Assembly: GCA_964398055.1 (NCBI GenBank)
Contig: CAYNLK010000011.1
Span: 95,713 to 159,712 of the forward strand
Source: CAYNLK01 sp964398055
GTDB taxonomy: Bacteria; Chloroflexota; Anaerolineae; 4572-78; J111
Length of the DNA stretch: 64,000 nt
Direction: 5' to 3'
Part shown: positions 1-8,283 of the stretch, one piece after another
Layout: each line of letters begins with the position of its first letter
Numbering within the stretch: position 1 is the first letter of the stretch
Made by a program: the position numbers and the translations under genes
Notes under the pieces: model-generated
Told to the model about the DNA's origin: nothing
Database searches by the model: none
Seen by the model: only the letters and a program-made list of their open reading frames with translations

Positions 1-1154
1 GGCAGATTGCAATCGAATTGGAACAGTTCGGTGTTGACGGGGCTGCCCCGTCCCTCAAAAACTTCGTTATTCAGCCGGCCGGCGTCGATGGCGTAACGGA
101 TAGCCTCCCGTACTTGCCGGTTAGCCAGGATGGGGTGCGGTATGGCCGGGTCATTCCCGCCGGGCTGGCTGAGATTTGGCACCAGCCGCAAAACAAAGTT
201 GCCCGGCCAGGCCGGCATAATATTAACAGTGCCGCTGTTTTCCATTTGAATCAGCGCCGGACCTTCAGGCCACAGATCGAGATGGGCGTTACCCCGGGCT
301 AAGTTGCGACCGCGAAACTCCGGGTCAGCCTGGATCGCCAGCACCAATTGCGATGCCAGCGGCCGCTCCGGGATATAGTAATTGGGATTAGGCTCAAAGG
401 TCAGGCGAACGCCGGGAATCCACTCGGCCAGGACAAACGGGCCAGTGCTGATCGGCTCCAGGTTGCAATCCCAAAAAAGCATCTCATTGGTGGGACCACA
501 GTGATGCCCCGGCAACACCCCGGTGCCAGACCCGCCAAATTGCAGCAAATAGTTGGGATAGAATTCGCGATAGCGCACAATGGCCGTGAAATCGTCCGGC
601 GTTTCGATATCCTGAATCAGATCAAAACCCGGCGCCCAGATGCCGCTATCCCGCAACGCGGCCCAGGTAAAGCGGACGTCGGCGGAGGTAAAAGACGCCC
701 CGTCGCTCCAACGTACCCCTGGACGGACATGCCAGGTAACGGTCAAACCGTCCTCACTCAAACCCCCGTTGGCCAGAGTTGGCAACTCAGCCGCCAGCTC
801 CGGATAATAGTTTCCGTCCGGGCCAATTTCGGCCAGGCCGCTGTAGACCAGTTCTCCGGCCAACCGCTCATAGCCGGTATCATTGAGGTAAGCATTGAAA
901 CTGGGCGGATCGATGGGGATCGATACGATGATGGCCTCCTCGATCACATCTACGGCCAGCGCCAACGGCGGCAGGGGGCGTGTGGGCGAGGGAGTCGGAT
1001 CCGGCGCGGCGGCTGAATTGATTGGCCCACAGGCGGTTAGCCAGGCCAACAGGCCGAACAAACCGGCCAGCGCCAGGAGGTTTGGGCCGGTCAGCCGCCA
1101 ACTGAAACGGCAGATTTTGTTGAGGGCAATGGTTGGCAGAAGTTGAAATTGCAT
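1..1154 (-). CDS. ABC transporter substrate-binding lipoprotein, family 5 (oligopeptide/dipeptide type), 3' end outside window
   Basis: Translating the minus strand from ATG at 1154 gives one open frame of 384 codons to the window edge. It starts with a signal segment and a lipobox (LTAC, Cys42), then a Pro/Thr-rich linker. The body is a classic SBP_bac_5 fold: VSIPIDPPSFNAYLND near the start, LVYSGLAEIGPDG, the signature WHVRPGVRWSDGASFTSADV, and AIRYAIDAGRLNNEVFEGRG just before the edge. Family members run 500-600 residues, so roughly a third is missing. Such lipoproteins deliver peptides, or sometimes sugars or nickel, to a permease on the outer face of the membrane. The permease genes would lie beyond the left edge. 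The substrate cannot be told from sequence. No useful Shine-Dalgarno sequence precedes the ATG. Confidence 0.9.
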   Translation of the reverse strand, partial: MQFQLLPTIALNKICRFSWRLTGPNLLALAGLFGLLAWLTACGPINSAAAPDPTPSPTRPLPPLALAVDVIEEAIIVSIPIDPPSFNAYLNDTGYERLAGELVYSGLAEIGPDGNYYPELAAELPTLANGGLSEDGLTVTWHVRPGVRWSDGASFTSADVRFTWAALRDSGIWAPGFDLIQDIETPDDFTAIVRYREFYPNYLLQFGGSGTGVLPGHHCGPTNEMLFWDCNLEPISTGPFVLAEWIPGVRLTFEPNPNYYIPERPLASQLVLAIQADPEFRGRNLARGNAHLDLWPEGPALIQMENSGTVNIMPAWPGNFVLRLVPNLSQPGGNDPAIPHPILANRQVREAIRYAIDAGRLNNEVFEGRGSPVNTELFQFDCNL

Positions 1155-1578
1155 AGAGACATTGTAATGTGGGGCGGGTAGAGCGCCAAATCAACCATCA
1201 CAGTTGGAGAAGAGGCCGACATAGCATTGCTTTTGGCTTATTTGTATGTTAAAATGGTAACAAGTTACTTGCCACAACTTGCTTCACTATGGTCTCCCAG
1301 CCACAATGTTCCACAGTTTGGATTACTTATAGCAATGGGGTGCGTTGGTTTCACCGCAGATGCCGGTTAGCCTCCCTTGAAAATAGCCCTCACCCCGTCG
1401 CTGAGCGACTCCCCTCTCCCAAACCTGTCCTGAGCGAAGCCGAAGGATTGGGAGAGGGGTTGGGGGAGAGGGCCGCTACCTCACCCCAATTTTCATTCAT
1501 CGTTGCCGTGCCGCAGGCTGGGTCCGTCTCCTCTTAAAAACTCAATGGGCTATTCGATTAATCTCTTAAAGGAGAGTA
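1155..1578. other. Intergenic region between divergent genes, no gene seen
   Basis: This 424-nt gap separates the divergent substrate-binding and helix-hairpin-helix genes. It contains AT-rich, promoter-like sequence around 1200-1265 and the hairpin repeat at 1411-1459. Nothing coding-like was seen. Confidence 0.6.
1411..1459. repeat. Hairpin repeat with TCCTGAGCGAAGCCGAAGGA loop
   Basis: The arms CCCCTCTCCCAA (1411-1422) and TTGGGAGAGGGG (1448-1459) pair perfectly over 12 bp and enclose the core TCCTGAGCGAAGCCGAAGGA. Partial copies of the arm motif flank it (CCCTCACCCC before, GGTTGGGGGAGAGGG after). It looks like a small dispersed palindromic repeat. The function is unknown. Confidence 0.8.
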
Positions 1579-2046
1579 ATGATGGTATCATTATTATTAG
1601 ATTCAACCAGTCACCTTTCACTGGCCCAGGAAGAGCGATTTTCCCGGATACCGTTATGGGTCTGGATTTTGTTAATCTTTGGGCTGGTCATCATCGTCGT
1701 AATCATGATCACCTCAAAGAAAGCGCAGCAAGCTGCCGACCGGCCAGCCGACGCGGTGCTACCACCGGCGCCGCTTGAGCCGGAAAAGTTGGTAGCAGAA
1801 CGTGTTGCCTCACCCCCGGCGGTTGAACTTCGCCCGGATAATTTAAAGTGGGTCAAGGGAATTGGCCCTAAAATCGAAAAATTGTTAAACGACAACGGCA
1901 TTACCACCTTTGCCCGGTTAGCTGAAACCGAGGTCAATTGGCTGCAAAATTTGTTGGTTGAGGCCGGCTGGGAAAATATCGCTGATCCAACCACCTGGCC
2001 AGACCAGGCCCGCCAGCTAGACCAGACCCAATCAAGCCAGGGATAG
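1579..2046 (+). CDS. Membrane-anchored helix-hairpin-helix domain protein
   Basis: 155 residues. One membrane segment (about 25-44, PLWVWILLIFGLVIIV), then a charged/Pro-rich linker, then a C-terminal helix-hairpin-helix-like unit (about 88-145) with WVKGIGPKIEKLLNDNGI and ADPTTWPDQARQL. The pattern of a KGIGPKIE hairpin followed by a second helical hairpin is seen in small proteins whose domain resembles DUF4332/RuvA-type HhH modules. That fold usually binds nucleic acid or mediates protein contact, and neither can be proven here. The start is one of two adjacent ATG codons (1579, 1582) just after AAAGGAGAG. The gene sits alone, about 200 nt before the FHA gene. Confidence 0.75.
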   Translation: MMVSLLLDSTSHLSLAQEERFSRIPLWVWILLIFGLVIIVVIMITSKKAQQAADRPADAVLPPAPLEPEKLVAERVASPPAVELRPDNLKWVKGIGPKIEKLLNDNGITTFARLAETEVNWLQNLLVEAGWENIADPTTWPDQARQLDQTQSSQG

Positions 2047-2248
2047 CCGGGACTTCTTGAACTTAGCGTCAGACTGAAAAGATTGGCCTTGACCTTAACT
2101 GCAACCTGCCCTAAAATAGCAGTAGGACGGCAGGTGATAGTCGGGGTTTGGTTCAGAGAGGAGCAAAGCTAAAGATCCTGGTTCAAAGCCGCCAGCCTGC
2201 CATTCAAAGAAATTACGCGAACTGAATATTCTTTGGAGGAACGTGCCA

Positions 2249-3190
2249 ATGTCTGCCGGAGATGAACTCTTTAGCGTCGAAAAGTCAATTCTGTTCACCT
2301 TCAAAGGTCGAGTGACCGTTTTTTTTATGGATGGGTATTCTCTAGACGGTGAATTGATCCAGCAGGATCTTTTCAATATCTACCTGCTGGTTGATGACCA
2401 GCCCAGAATGATTCCTCGTAGCCAAATCCGTTACATTCAGGGCCGGCCAGGTCAGCAGCCTGTGCCGGATATTGCCTCGCTCAAAGCTTTCTCGGAAATC
2501 GAGCCTGTTCAAACCGACCTGGCAGATCTGAGCGCCTTTGACACTGCGGCGATGGCTTCGCCGCGATTGGCCGCCGATCAACTTGAAACCGACCTGATCG
2601 ATGTCGCGGCGCAGGCCGGCATTGAGGCCGGTACTTTTGCAATTGAGCCGGAAGCGGCTCAAACTGGGTCGGACACCCACGGCGATCTGGCTGAGCTGGC
2701 TGATACTCCGCTTGAGCCGCTGGAAGATACCGACGTCACCTTTGTGCTACCCGACTCGGCTGAGTTGATTGGTGAGGTAGTACAATCAGCAGCCAGCGCC
2801 GAGGATTGGGATGACGTGACGATGGTGCTTGCCCAAGAGGAAGAAGCTGAAGATGATGTGACCGCGGTTTTGCCGCCAGAGCAGGACCAGGCGATCACGA
2901 CCCGGTTCATTTGTCAAAGTGGGCCGCATGCGGGCGAACAATTTGAGTTCAAGAGCGAAGTCATCACTCTGGGGCGGGCCCGGGATAATGATGTGCCCTT
3001 ATACCTTGATAAAGAAATATCACGCCGCCATGCCGTCATCAAGCTGGAGCATGGCCGGTTTGTAATCCAGGATCAAAACAGCCTAAACGGGACTTACGTG
3101 AATAATGAACGGGTGGAGGCCCCGCGCCCCCTCCAAGATGGCGATATAATTTTTGTGGGTGTGTCAGATATCGTCTATCGAGAAGAATAG
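2249..3190 (+). CDS. FHA-domain protein with N-terminal Sm-like/DUF6812-type domain
   Basis: 313 residues from ATG 2249. The C-terminal third is an FHA phosphothreonine-binding domain with the usual landmarks: TLGRARDNDV, ISRRHAVI, and NSLNGTYVNN. The N-terminal 60 residues (FTFKGRVTVFFMDGYSLDGE, IYLLVDDQPRMIPRSQIRYI) look like a small beta-barrel related to Sm/Hfq or DUF6812. Between them lies about 150 residues of acidic, Ala/Asp/Glu-rich linker. FHA proteins read Ser/Thr-kinase signals, but no kinase gene is in the window. GGAGG (2235-2239) lies 9 nt before ATG 2249 but only 3 nt before an in-frame GTG at 2243, so ATG 2249 is preferred. Confidence 0.85.
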   Translation: MSAGDELFSVEKSILFTFKGRVTVFFMDGYSLDGELIQQDLFNIYLLVDDQPRMIPRSQIRYIQGRPGQQPVPDIASLKAFSEIEPVQTDLADLSAFDTAAMASPRLAADQLETDLIDVAAQAGIEAGTFAIEPEAAQTGSDTHGDLAELADTPLEPLEDTDVTFVLPDSAELIGEVVQSAASAEDWDDVTMVLAQEEEAEDDVTAVLPPEQDQAITTRFICQSGPHAGEQFEFKSEVITLGRARDNDVPLYLDKEISRRHAVIKLEHGRFVIQDQNSLNGTYVNNERVEAPRPLQDGDIIFVGVSDIVYREE

Positions 3191-3292
3191 AGGGGTGGGT
3201 AGTTAAAAAGATTTGAAATCTGGAACCGGAATTTGCTTTCCAATGTATCATTCTGGCTCTTTGGGAATATCTGGGGGTGACCTCAATATTTT

Positions 3293-3320
3293 GTAGGGGC
3301 GGACGGCCGTCCGCCCCTAC
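3293..3320. repeat. 28-bp perfect palindrome, GTAGGGGCG family
   Basis: The half-site GTAGGGGCGGACGG is followed directly by its exact complement, and two flanking bases on each side extend the symmetry to 32 bp (3291-3322). A second copy with the same GTAGGGGCG ends but a different centre lies at 47432-47459. It sits upstream of leuB and could fold into a strong hairpin. Confidence 0.85.
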
Positions 3321-3394
3321 AAACAGTGGTATGGTCCAGAGAATCCTGAAGACCCGTCAAGTTATCTCAACCGCTTAAAACGAAAGGAACCCTA

Positions 3395-4459
3395 ATGAGT
3401 AGTAGAACTTACAAGATTGCAGTTTTACCAGGTGATGGCACCGGACCGGAAGTTGTCAGGGAGGGGATCAAAGTTCTCGACGCCGCGGCCAGTAAATTTG
3501 GATTCAAGCTGGATTTGACCACGTTTGATTTTGGGGGTGATCGGTATTTGCGCACCGGGGAAGTACTGCCGGACTCGGCCGCCGATGAACTGCGCCAATT
3601 CGACTCGATTTTTCTGGGCGCCATCGGCCACCCGGATGTCAAGCCCGGTATCCTGGAAAAGGGGATTCTATTAAGATTGCGCTTTGAGCTGGACCAATAC
3701 ATCAACCTGCGCCCGGTCAAATTGTATCCGGGGGTTGAGACGCCACTGAAAGACAAAGGGCCGGAGCATATCGATTATGTGGTCGTTCGGGAGAATACGG
3801 GCGATGTTTATACCGGCATTGGTGGCGTCTCGATGAAAGGCACCCCGGCAGAAGTAGCCATCCAGAGTATGGTCTACTCCCGCTTCCAGGTGGAGCGCTG
3901 TTTGCGCTATGCCTTTGAATATACCCGGAAACGGAACAAGAACAACACCCTGGCGCTGTGCGGCAAAACCAATGTTTTAACCTACGTGTATGATTTATGG
4001 GAGCGGGCCTTTCACGAAATCGGCGCGGCCGAATATCCCGACATCAAACGGGAATATTACCATGTCGACGCCACCTGCATGTGGATGGTCAAAAATCCGG
4101 AATGGTTTGACGTGATCGTTACCGGCAACATGTTTGGCGACATCATCACCGACCTGGGGGCCATTACCCAGGGCGGCATGGGTATCGCCGCGGGTGGGAA
4201 TATCAATCCTGAGGGGGTGAGTATGTTCGAGCCGATTGGCGGGTCGGCCCCCAAATATACGGGCCAGAATGTCATCAACCCGCTGGCTTCGATTGTGTGC
4301 GGGGCGATGATGCTGGACCACCTGGGCGAAACGGCCGCGGCCGCGGCCATCGAGCAGGCGGTAATGGATGTGACGGCTCATAAGCTTAAGAGTATGGCCG
4401 CCGGCAGAATGGGCTATTCGACCAGTGAAGTGGGCGATCTGGTGGCCGCCGGGATATAA
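3395..4459 (+). CDS. leuB: 3-isopropylmalate dehydrogenase
   Basis: 354 residues, normal length for the family. It oxidises and decarboxylates 3-isopropylmalate to 2-oxoisocaproate with NAD+ in leucine synthesis. With CimA it also acts on methylmalate. Visible family landmarks: IAVLPGDGTGPEVV at the N-terminus, LLRLRFELDQYINLRPVKL, VVRENTGDVYTG, the Lys/Asn region LCGKTNVL, and NMFGDIITDLGA with the metal-binding Asp residues, then FEPIGGSAPKYTGQ. AAAGGAA precedes the ATG by 6-7 nt. It lies apart from and opposite to leuC/leuD (12-15 kb). Tartrate dehydrogenase is a related alternative, but the cimA/leuCD context favours LeuB. Confidence 0.92.
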   Translation: MSSRTYKIAVLPGDGTGPEVVREGIKVLDAAASKFGFKLDLTTFDFGGDRYLRTGEVLPDSAADELRQFDSIFLGAIGHPDVKPGILEKGILLRLRFELDQYINLRPVKLYPGVETPLKDKGPEHIDYVVVRENTGDVYTGIGGVSMKGTPAEVAIQSMVYSRFQVERCLRYAFEYTRKRNKNNTLALCGKTNVLTYVYDLWERAFHEIGAAEYPDIKREYYHVDATCMWMVKNPEWFDVIVTGNMFGDIITDLGAITQGGMGIAAGGNINPEGVSMFEPIGGSAPKYTGQNVINPLASIVCGAMMLDHLGETAAAAAIEQAVMDVTAHKLKSMAAGRMGYSTSEVGDLVAAGI

Positions 4460-4492
4460 ATTTATAAATTTTAGATTTGCTACTGCGCAGGC

Positions 4493-4646
4493 ATGTCATT
4501 TCGAGGCTGTAGGCCGAGAAATCCCTGAGTAGGCTGATTCAAATTCAAGGTCACTTGGCATACTCATATCGCTTTTTACCAGACGCCAGGCTTTATTGCA
4601 GTGGGTTGAGGGATTTCTCGCCGTCTGCGACGGCTCGAAATGACAT
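4493..4646. repeat. MITE-like element with ATGTCATTTCGAG terminal inverted repeats
   Basis: ATGTCATTTCGAG (4493-4505) and CTCGAAATGACAT (4634-4646) are exact inverted repeats. Inside them the arms continue imperfectly (CCGAGAAATCCC against GGGATTTCTCG). The element fills most of the 281-nt gap between leuB and the converging fusion gene. A related but diverged core (ATGTCACTCTGAG ... CTCGGAATGACAT) is found inside the glycosyltransferase gene at 6812-6919. Confidence 0.8.
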
Positions 4647-4740
4647 AGGGCTGAGTAGTAACCTGGATGTTGGGTTTGTGGCGACGAAGGGAGAGGCATT
4701 CGTCGCCACTTTTATTTTTGGCTGAAAAGGGCAAATTCGA

Positions 4741-5787
4741 CTAGATCAGCCCTTCATCCCGAAGCGCGGTTAATTCTCGGGTCAAAGCCTCTTTCAGATC
4801 GATAATTCGCTCGTATTTCAAGCATCTTTGGCCGCGCACGTCAAAGCGAAGCTCTTCCTCAGCCCTGGCCAGCAAGATCGTGGGGCGCTCTTTGCCCCAG
4901 GCATACCCCACCTCCAGATAGACATTCGGATTGGCCCCGGTCAACTCGGCGATGACGATGGCCGCGGTTTCGATCTTTTGCTTAACCCGGTCGAGGATGT
5001 CACCAACAAAAGCCTGCTGGTCGACCCGCTCACAGACAAAACCCAACTCGCGCACCGGCTGCTGAATGCCAAAATAGAATACGTCGTCCATCTCTTTCTT
5101 GAACGGCATCGCCACAAAGACGTGCGATTTTAGTTCGGTTTCCGAACCGGCCGTGGCAATGGCCCGCGGGGCAATCAGCCGGGCCGCTTCAATAATCGCC
5201 CCGGCGTGGCCCATCCGGCGAGGTCCAACCGCCAGGCGATAGCCTGACCCCGTCTCCAATTTGACGGCGTAGTCAGCCCCGGCCAGGTTCTGATCCAGAA
5301 TTTGGCGCAGGCGCTGCACCCTCTCGGCGTTGCGGTCAACAATCGAGATGCGTTCCAGGGCCGGCGGGGCTCCCCCTCGTTGCAGCACTTCCAAAAAGCC
5401 GGCTAACTGAGCCAGAAATGCTTCAACCTCGTCCAGGCCAAAACCGACGCCGTGTACGGTCGTGGCCAGGTGGCGAGTATCGGGCGCTTCAGCGGCCAGG
5501 ATCGTCAAGGCAGCGGCAGTGAACCCCCGAATTTGGGGATAACCAAACTCGGTGAGAGGGGGCACACCCACAAACAAAACCTGGGGGGATAGAAGGCAAC
5601 CGCGCGTGTCCAGATAGCGGTAATCGCCCGGCGGCGGAGTCAGGCTGGCGGCCGGGATGCCGGCCTGGCTGAGTTGGCCGGCGACCACTTTGTCAAGGCC
5701 ATAGAAGGCCTGGGCATATTTGAGCACTACCACCTCGGCGGCAAAGGCCGTAATATCGCCGGCCTCAATGGTGAAGTCGATGGCCAT
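4741..5787 (-). CDS. Macro-like domain fused to nucleoside 2-deoxyribosyltransferase-like domain
   Basis: 348 residues. The N-terminal about 165 residues resemble a macro or M17-aminopeptidase-N fold (FTIEAGDITAFAAEVVVLKY, VLFVGVPPL, TTVHGVGFGLDEVEAF). The C-terminal domain (about 215-330) has the NDT/TIR-like signature VFVAMPFKKEMDDVFYFGI, then IVIAELTGANPNVYLEVGYA with the conserved acidic residue, then GKERPTILLA. In known families macro folds bind ADP-ribose-type ligands, and NDT-like domains cut N-glycosidic bonds or serve as nucleotide-sensing effectors. The combination suggests NAD/ADP-ribose metabolism or signalling, which is inference. The start is ATG 5787 with AGGAGG 7 nt upstream. 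An earlier TTG overlapping the previous stop is less likely. It follows the glycosyltransferase gene by 14 nt and may be co-transcribed with it. Confidence 0.75.
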   Translation of the reverse strand: MAIDFTIEAGDITAFAAEVVVLKYAQAFYGLDKVVAGQLSQAGIPAASLTPPPGDYRYLDTRGCLLSPQVLFVGVPPLTEFGYPQIRGFTAAALTILAAEAPDTRHLATTVHGVGFGLDEVEAFLAQLAGFLEVLQRGGAPPALERISIVDRNAERVQRLRQILDQNLAGADYAVKLETGSGYRLAVGPRRMGHAGAIIEAARLIAPRAIATAGSETELKSHVFVAMPFKKEMDDVFYFGIQQPVRELGFVCERVDQQAFVGDILDRVKQKIETAAIVIAELTGANPNVYLEVGYAWGKERPTILLARAEEELRFDVRGQRCLKYERIIDLKEALTRELTALRDEGLI

Positions 5788-5801
5788 AATCTGCCTCCTC
5801 C

Positions 5802-7613
5802 TCAATGAGCCGCCAGGTTTGATAGCCCTGACAGCATCAGCTTAATTTTCTGCTCCAAGGCTGACCCCGGATTAGCCTGAGCCGCTTCTGATAACAGACC
5901 TGTTGCCTCATGCAAACACCGGTCAATCGGGCATCGACCGGGCAGGTGGACCACCAAAATATCGTAAAACTCGCGATAGCTCAACTCCTTTTGCCACCTA
6001 GCCGGAATGTTCCGAGCTTCATAAAACACGTACCACCTGTCCGGTAGTTCGGCCGGCAGGAGCGTGCTGCTGGCATCGAGATAAGATAAATCCGGCCGGC
6101 TGTATTGCAGATAGAATTTTAGGTGTTGGGCATTGGGTACGCCAATGATGACGGCCCCATTCTCGCTTTCGGCGGCCAGATAACGGGTGGCCTCCTCCAG
6201 TAGGCCCAGGGGCCAAGCCTGCTTGCGGGTGGGATTTTGTTGGATCTGCCCCAAATTGTTGACCATGATTATAGTGACGAGGAGGGTGGTTGCAACAAGG
6301 CCGGTCAACTCCGCCAACCTGGCCGGTTGTAGCTTGATCTTGTTCAATAGAACGCCCCGAGTGAACTCCCCAAGCCCAATTAGCCCACAGGCGATAGCTA
6401 GCAGCAGGGCCGGTAGCCCCCAAATGATATACCTGGGATGGAAGAATTGTGAGATGAACCAGAGGCCGACAGCGGTTATAATATATGATAATATCAGCCA
6501 TACGCCGATTAACAGCCCTCCAGCGGGGTATTTGGCTAGAGCCAAAATCAACCCCACCAAGCCCAACAGTCCAAATCCGAGGCTGATTAGCGGGAATGGA
6601 CTGGTAAATTCCTGAAAGGTCCAAATGAATGGACTTATTAAATCCAGCTTCACTGAAGGATGGCCGATATCACAACCGAAACACTGGCGATGGCTAAAGT
6701 CTTCTAACCAAGGCAACCGCAATAAGAACACAGTACTCAGGGCCAGCAGAAAACTCCCCATAACTCTAAGAACGTGTTTCTTAAATCGAATCCGGGTGAA
6801 AATCGGCCTACATGTCACTCTGAGCGACCCGCCAAGCGGGGAGCGAAGAGTCCCTGAAACCGCCGCTTGCAAGAGGCGTTCTAAGGGATTCCTCGTCGCT
6901 TCGCTCCTCGGAATGACATTTAAGAAACACGCTCTAAGACATGGCTGCCACGAATTCGGGCGACTGGCAGACACGAAAATATTTTGCAAGCAGATCAACC
7001 CTAACCAGATACTCTGAGCGGCAATGGCAAAAAGCATCAGATGATTTGTGGAGACGCCGGCCCAGGTAAAGACGGCATAAAGCAGCCAGTCGATTAATTT
7101 TCTGCGGGCAAATGCCTGATATAAAAATAAGAACGAGGCTAGAGAAAAAAAGACAAATTGAGCATAACTTCGAGCTTCTTGTGAGTAAAGAATGTGGAAG
7201 CTGGAGGTGCTTAATAGAAGGGCAGCCGTGAGACCAACCCTGTTACCAAACAGGGTGCGTCCCACTCGATAGATGAGCCCCACGCCCAGAATACCGAACA
7301 AGGCGGCTGGAAATCGGGCTAGAAAATTTAAAAAACCCAATTTCAAGGACAATGAAAACGGAATGGCCGATAATGCAGGATCGACGCTTAAATATCCTCC
7401 CAGTGTGTCTGAGGGATTGGTGATTTGATCGATAATAGGTTTTTGGGCGGCAAAAGTGTAGGAGACCTCATCCAACCACAACCCTGGCTCGTTCAAGCCA
7501 TTGAAGCGCAAAAATGTCGCCAGCAGAAGAATCACCCCTATGGCGGCCCAATCTTTTTTGACCGGATAACGAGTCCACCAACTATGGTTGACTGGTTGGG
7601 TTTGATCTTGCAT
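5802..7613 (-). CDS. GT-C family membrane glycosyltransferase (PMT/ArnT-like) carrying an inserted repeat
   Basis: 603 residues with about ten hydrophobic segments and a soluble C-terminal part. Members of this family move a sugar from a polyprenyl-phosphate donor to a lipid, glycan or protein outside the membrane. The diagnostic acidic motif GLWLDEVSYTFA lies in the first extracellular loop (about residue 43), followed by LARFPAALFGILGVGLIYR and LLSTSSFHILYSQEARSYAQ, typical of the GT39/GT83 group. Roughly residues 225-280 (CLRACFLNVIPRSEATRNP through RIRFKKHVLR) are not family sequence: they are the translation of a MITE-like insertion (6764-6939) that keeps the frame. Whether the protein still works is uncertain. 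The sugar and acceptor cannot be read from sequence. Confidence 0.85.
   Translation of the reverse strand: MQDQTQPVNHSWWTRYPVKKDWAAIGVILLLATFLRFNGLNEPGLWLDEVSYTFAAQKPIIDQITNPSDTLGGYLSVDPALSAIPFSLSLKLGFLNFLARFPAALFGILGVGLIYRVGRTLFGNRVGLTAALLLSTSSFHILYSQEARSYAQFVFFSLASFLFLYQAFARRKLIDWLLYAVFTWAGVSTNHLMLFAIAAQSIWLGLICLQNIFVSASRPNSWQPCLRACFLNVIPRSEATRNPLERLLQAAVSGTLRSPLGGSLRVTCRPIFTRIRFKKHVLRVMGSFLLALSTVFLLRLPWLEDFSHRQCFGCDIGHPSVKLDLISPFIWTFQEFTSPFPLISLGFGLLGLVGLILALAKYPAGGLLIGVWLILSYIITAVGLWFISQFFHPRYIIWGLPALLLAIACGLIGLGEFTRGVLLNKIKLQPARLAELTGLVATTLLVTIIMVNNLGQIQQNPTRKQAWPLGLLEEATRYLAAESENGAVIIGVPNAQHLKFYLQYSRPDLSYLDASSTLLPAELPDRWYVFYEARNIPARWQKELSYREFYDILVVHLPGRCPIDRCLHEATGLLSEAAQANPGSALEQKIKLMLSGLSNLAAH
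6764..6939. mobile_element. MITE-like element inserted in the glycosyltransferase gene, with 8-bp target duplication
   Basis: The direct repeat CTCTAAGA occurs at 6764-6771 and 6932-6939. Between them the terminal inverted repeats CGTGTTTCTTAAAT (6773-6786) and ATTTAAGAAACACG (6918-6931) bound a palindromic core (6812-6919) related to the repeat at 4493-4646. Element plus one duplication is 168 bp, exactly 56 codons, so the host frame stays open. There is no transposase inside, so movement would have needed one supplied in trans. Confidence 0.85.
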
Positions 7614-7677
7614 TGCCTACGTTTATTGAGCGGATTGGTTAGAAGAGTCGCTCGAAATTGGATTTGCCAAACCGGCT

Positions 7678-8157
7678 TTACGAGCCGGCCTTCAAATCTG
7701 CTACCACGCCCCGAGTCAGCCGGGCCAGCTCAGCCGGGGTGATGGCAAAGACTGCATTAGGGGTGCCCGCCGCAGCCCAGATGACCTCAAATTGCCAGAA
7801 ATCCTGATCGATGTAGGTTGGCAATGACTGGAGATGGCCAAACGGCGGCACCCCGCCGATGGCAAAGCCGGTCGCTTTCCGCACGATGCCGGCGTCGGCT
7901 CGTTTGACTTTCTTTTTACCGACTCCCCGCAGGGCCGCCAGCTTCTGCTCATCCAGCCGGTTGGGGCCGCTGACCAGGGCCATCACTGCCTGACCATCGA
8001 CCACGAACAGCAGCGATTTGACAATTTGAGCCACGGTACAACCAATAGCATTGGCCGCATCCTCCGCCGTGCGGGTAGTCGCCTCAAATTCTTTGATTTC
8101 AATTTCCAGCCCCAGTTCACGGGCGGCTTCAGCTACTTTCTGGGCAGTCGGATGCAT
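7678..8157 (-). CDS. YbaK/EbsC-type aminoacyl-tRNA deacylase
   Basis: 159 residues, a stand-alone YbaK/ProX-type editing domain. Such proteins hydrolyse mischarged tRNA, typically Cys- or Ala-tRNA(Pro). Family landmarks: the start MHPTAQKVAEAARELGLEIE, IVKSLLFVVDGQAVMALVSG containing the conserved Lys, then AIGGVPPFGH and VIWAAAGTPNAVFAITPAEL. Start ATG 8157 is chosen because the frame upstream of it is only translation of the CAGGTTGCAGGT-type repeat. No clear Shine-Dalgarno sequence is present. It lies between the cimA repeat tract and the glycosyltransferase gene, with no obvious functional link to either. Confidence 0.88.
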   Translation of the reverse strand: MHPTAQKVAEAARELGLEIEIKEFEATTRTAEDAANAIGCTVAQIVKSLLFVVDGQAVMALVSGPNRLDEQKLAALRGVGKKKVKRADAGIVRKATGFAIGGVPPFGHLQSLPTYIDQDFWQFEVIWAAAGTPNAVFAITPAELARLTRGVVADLKAGS

Positions 8158-8164
8158 GGTTAAT

Positions 8165-8283
8165 TGTGACAGGTTGCAGGTGACAGGTCGCAGGTTGCAG
8201 GTCGCAGGAAATGCCACCTGCTACTTGCCACCTGCTACTTGCTACTTGCCACCTGCAACCTGTAACTTGCTACTTGCTACCTT
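8165..8283. repeat. Degenerate short tandem repeat, CAGGTTGCAGGT / CCACCTGCTACTTG
   Basis: About 120 bp built from variants of CAGGTTGCAGGTGACAGGT and then, in opposite orientation, CCACCTGCTACTTG, giving a large imperfect hairpin. It sits between the deacylase start and the cimA stop. Similar word-like repeats are at 25455-25520, 29100-29155 and 32948-33025. Confidence 0.85.

Noticed and set aside
18..1016. Long plus-strand frames at the left edge
   Set aside because: They lie opposite the substrate-binding lipoprotein, whose translation matches SBP family 5 throughout, and themselves resemble no known protein.
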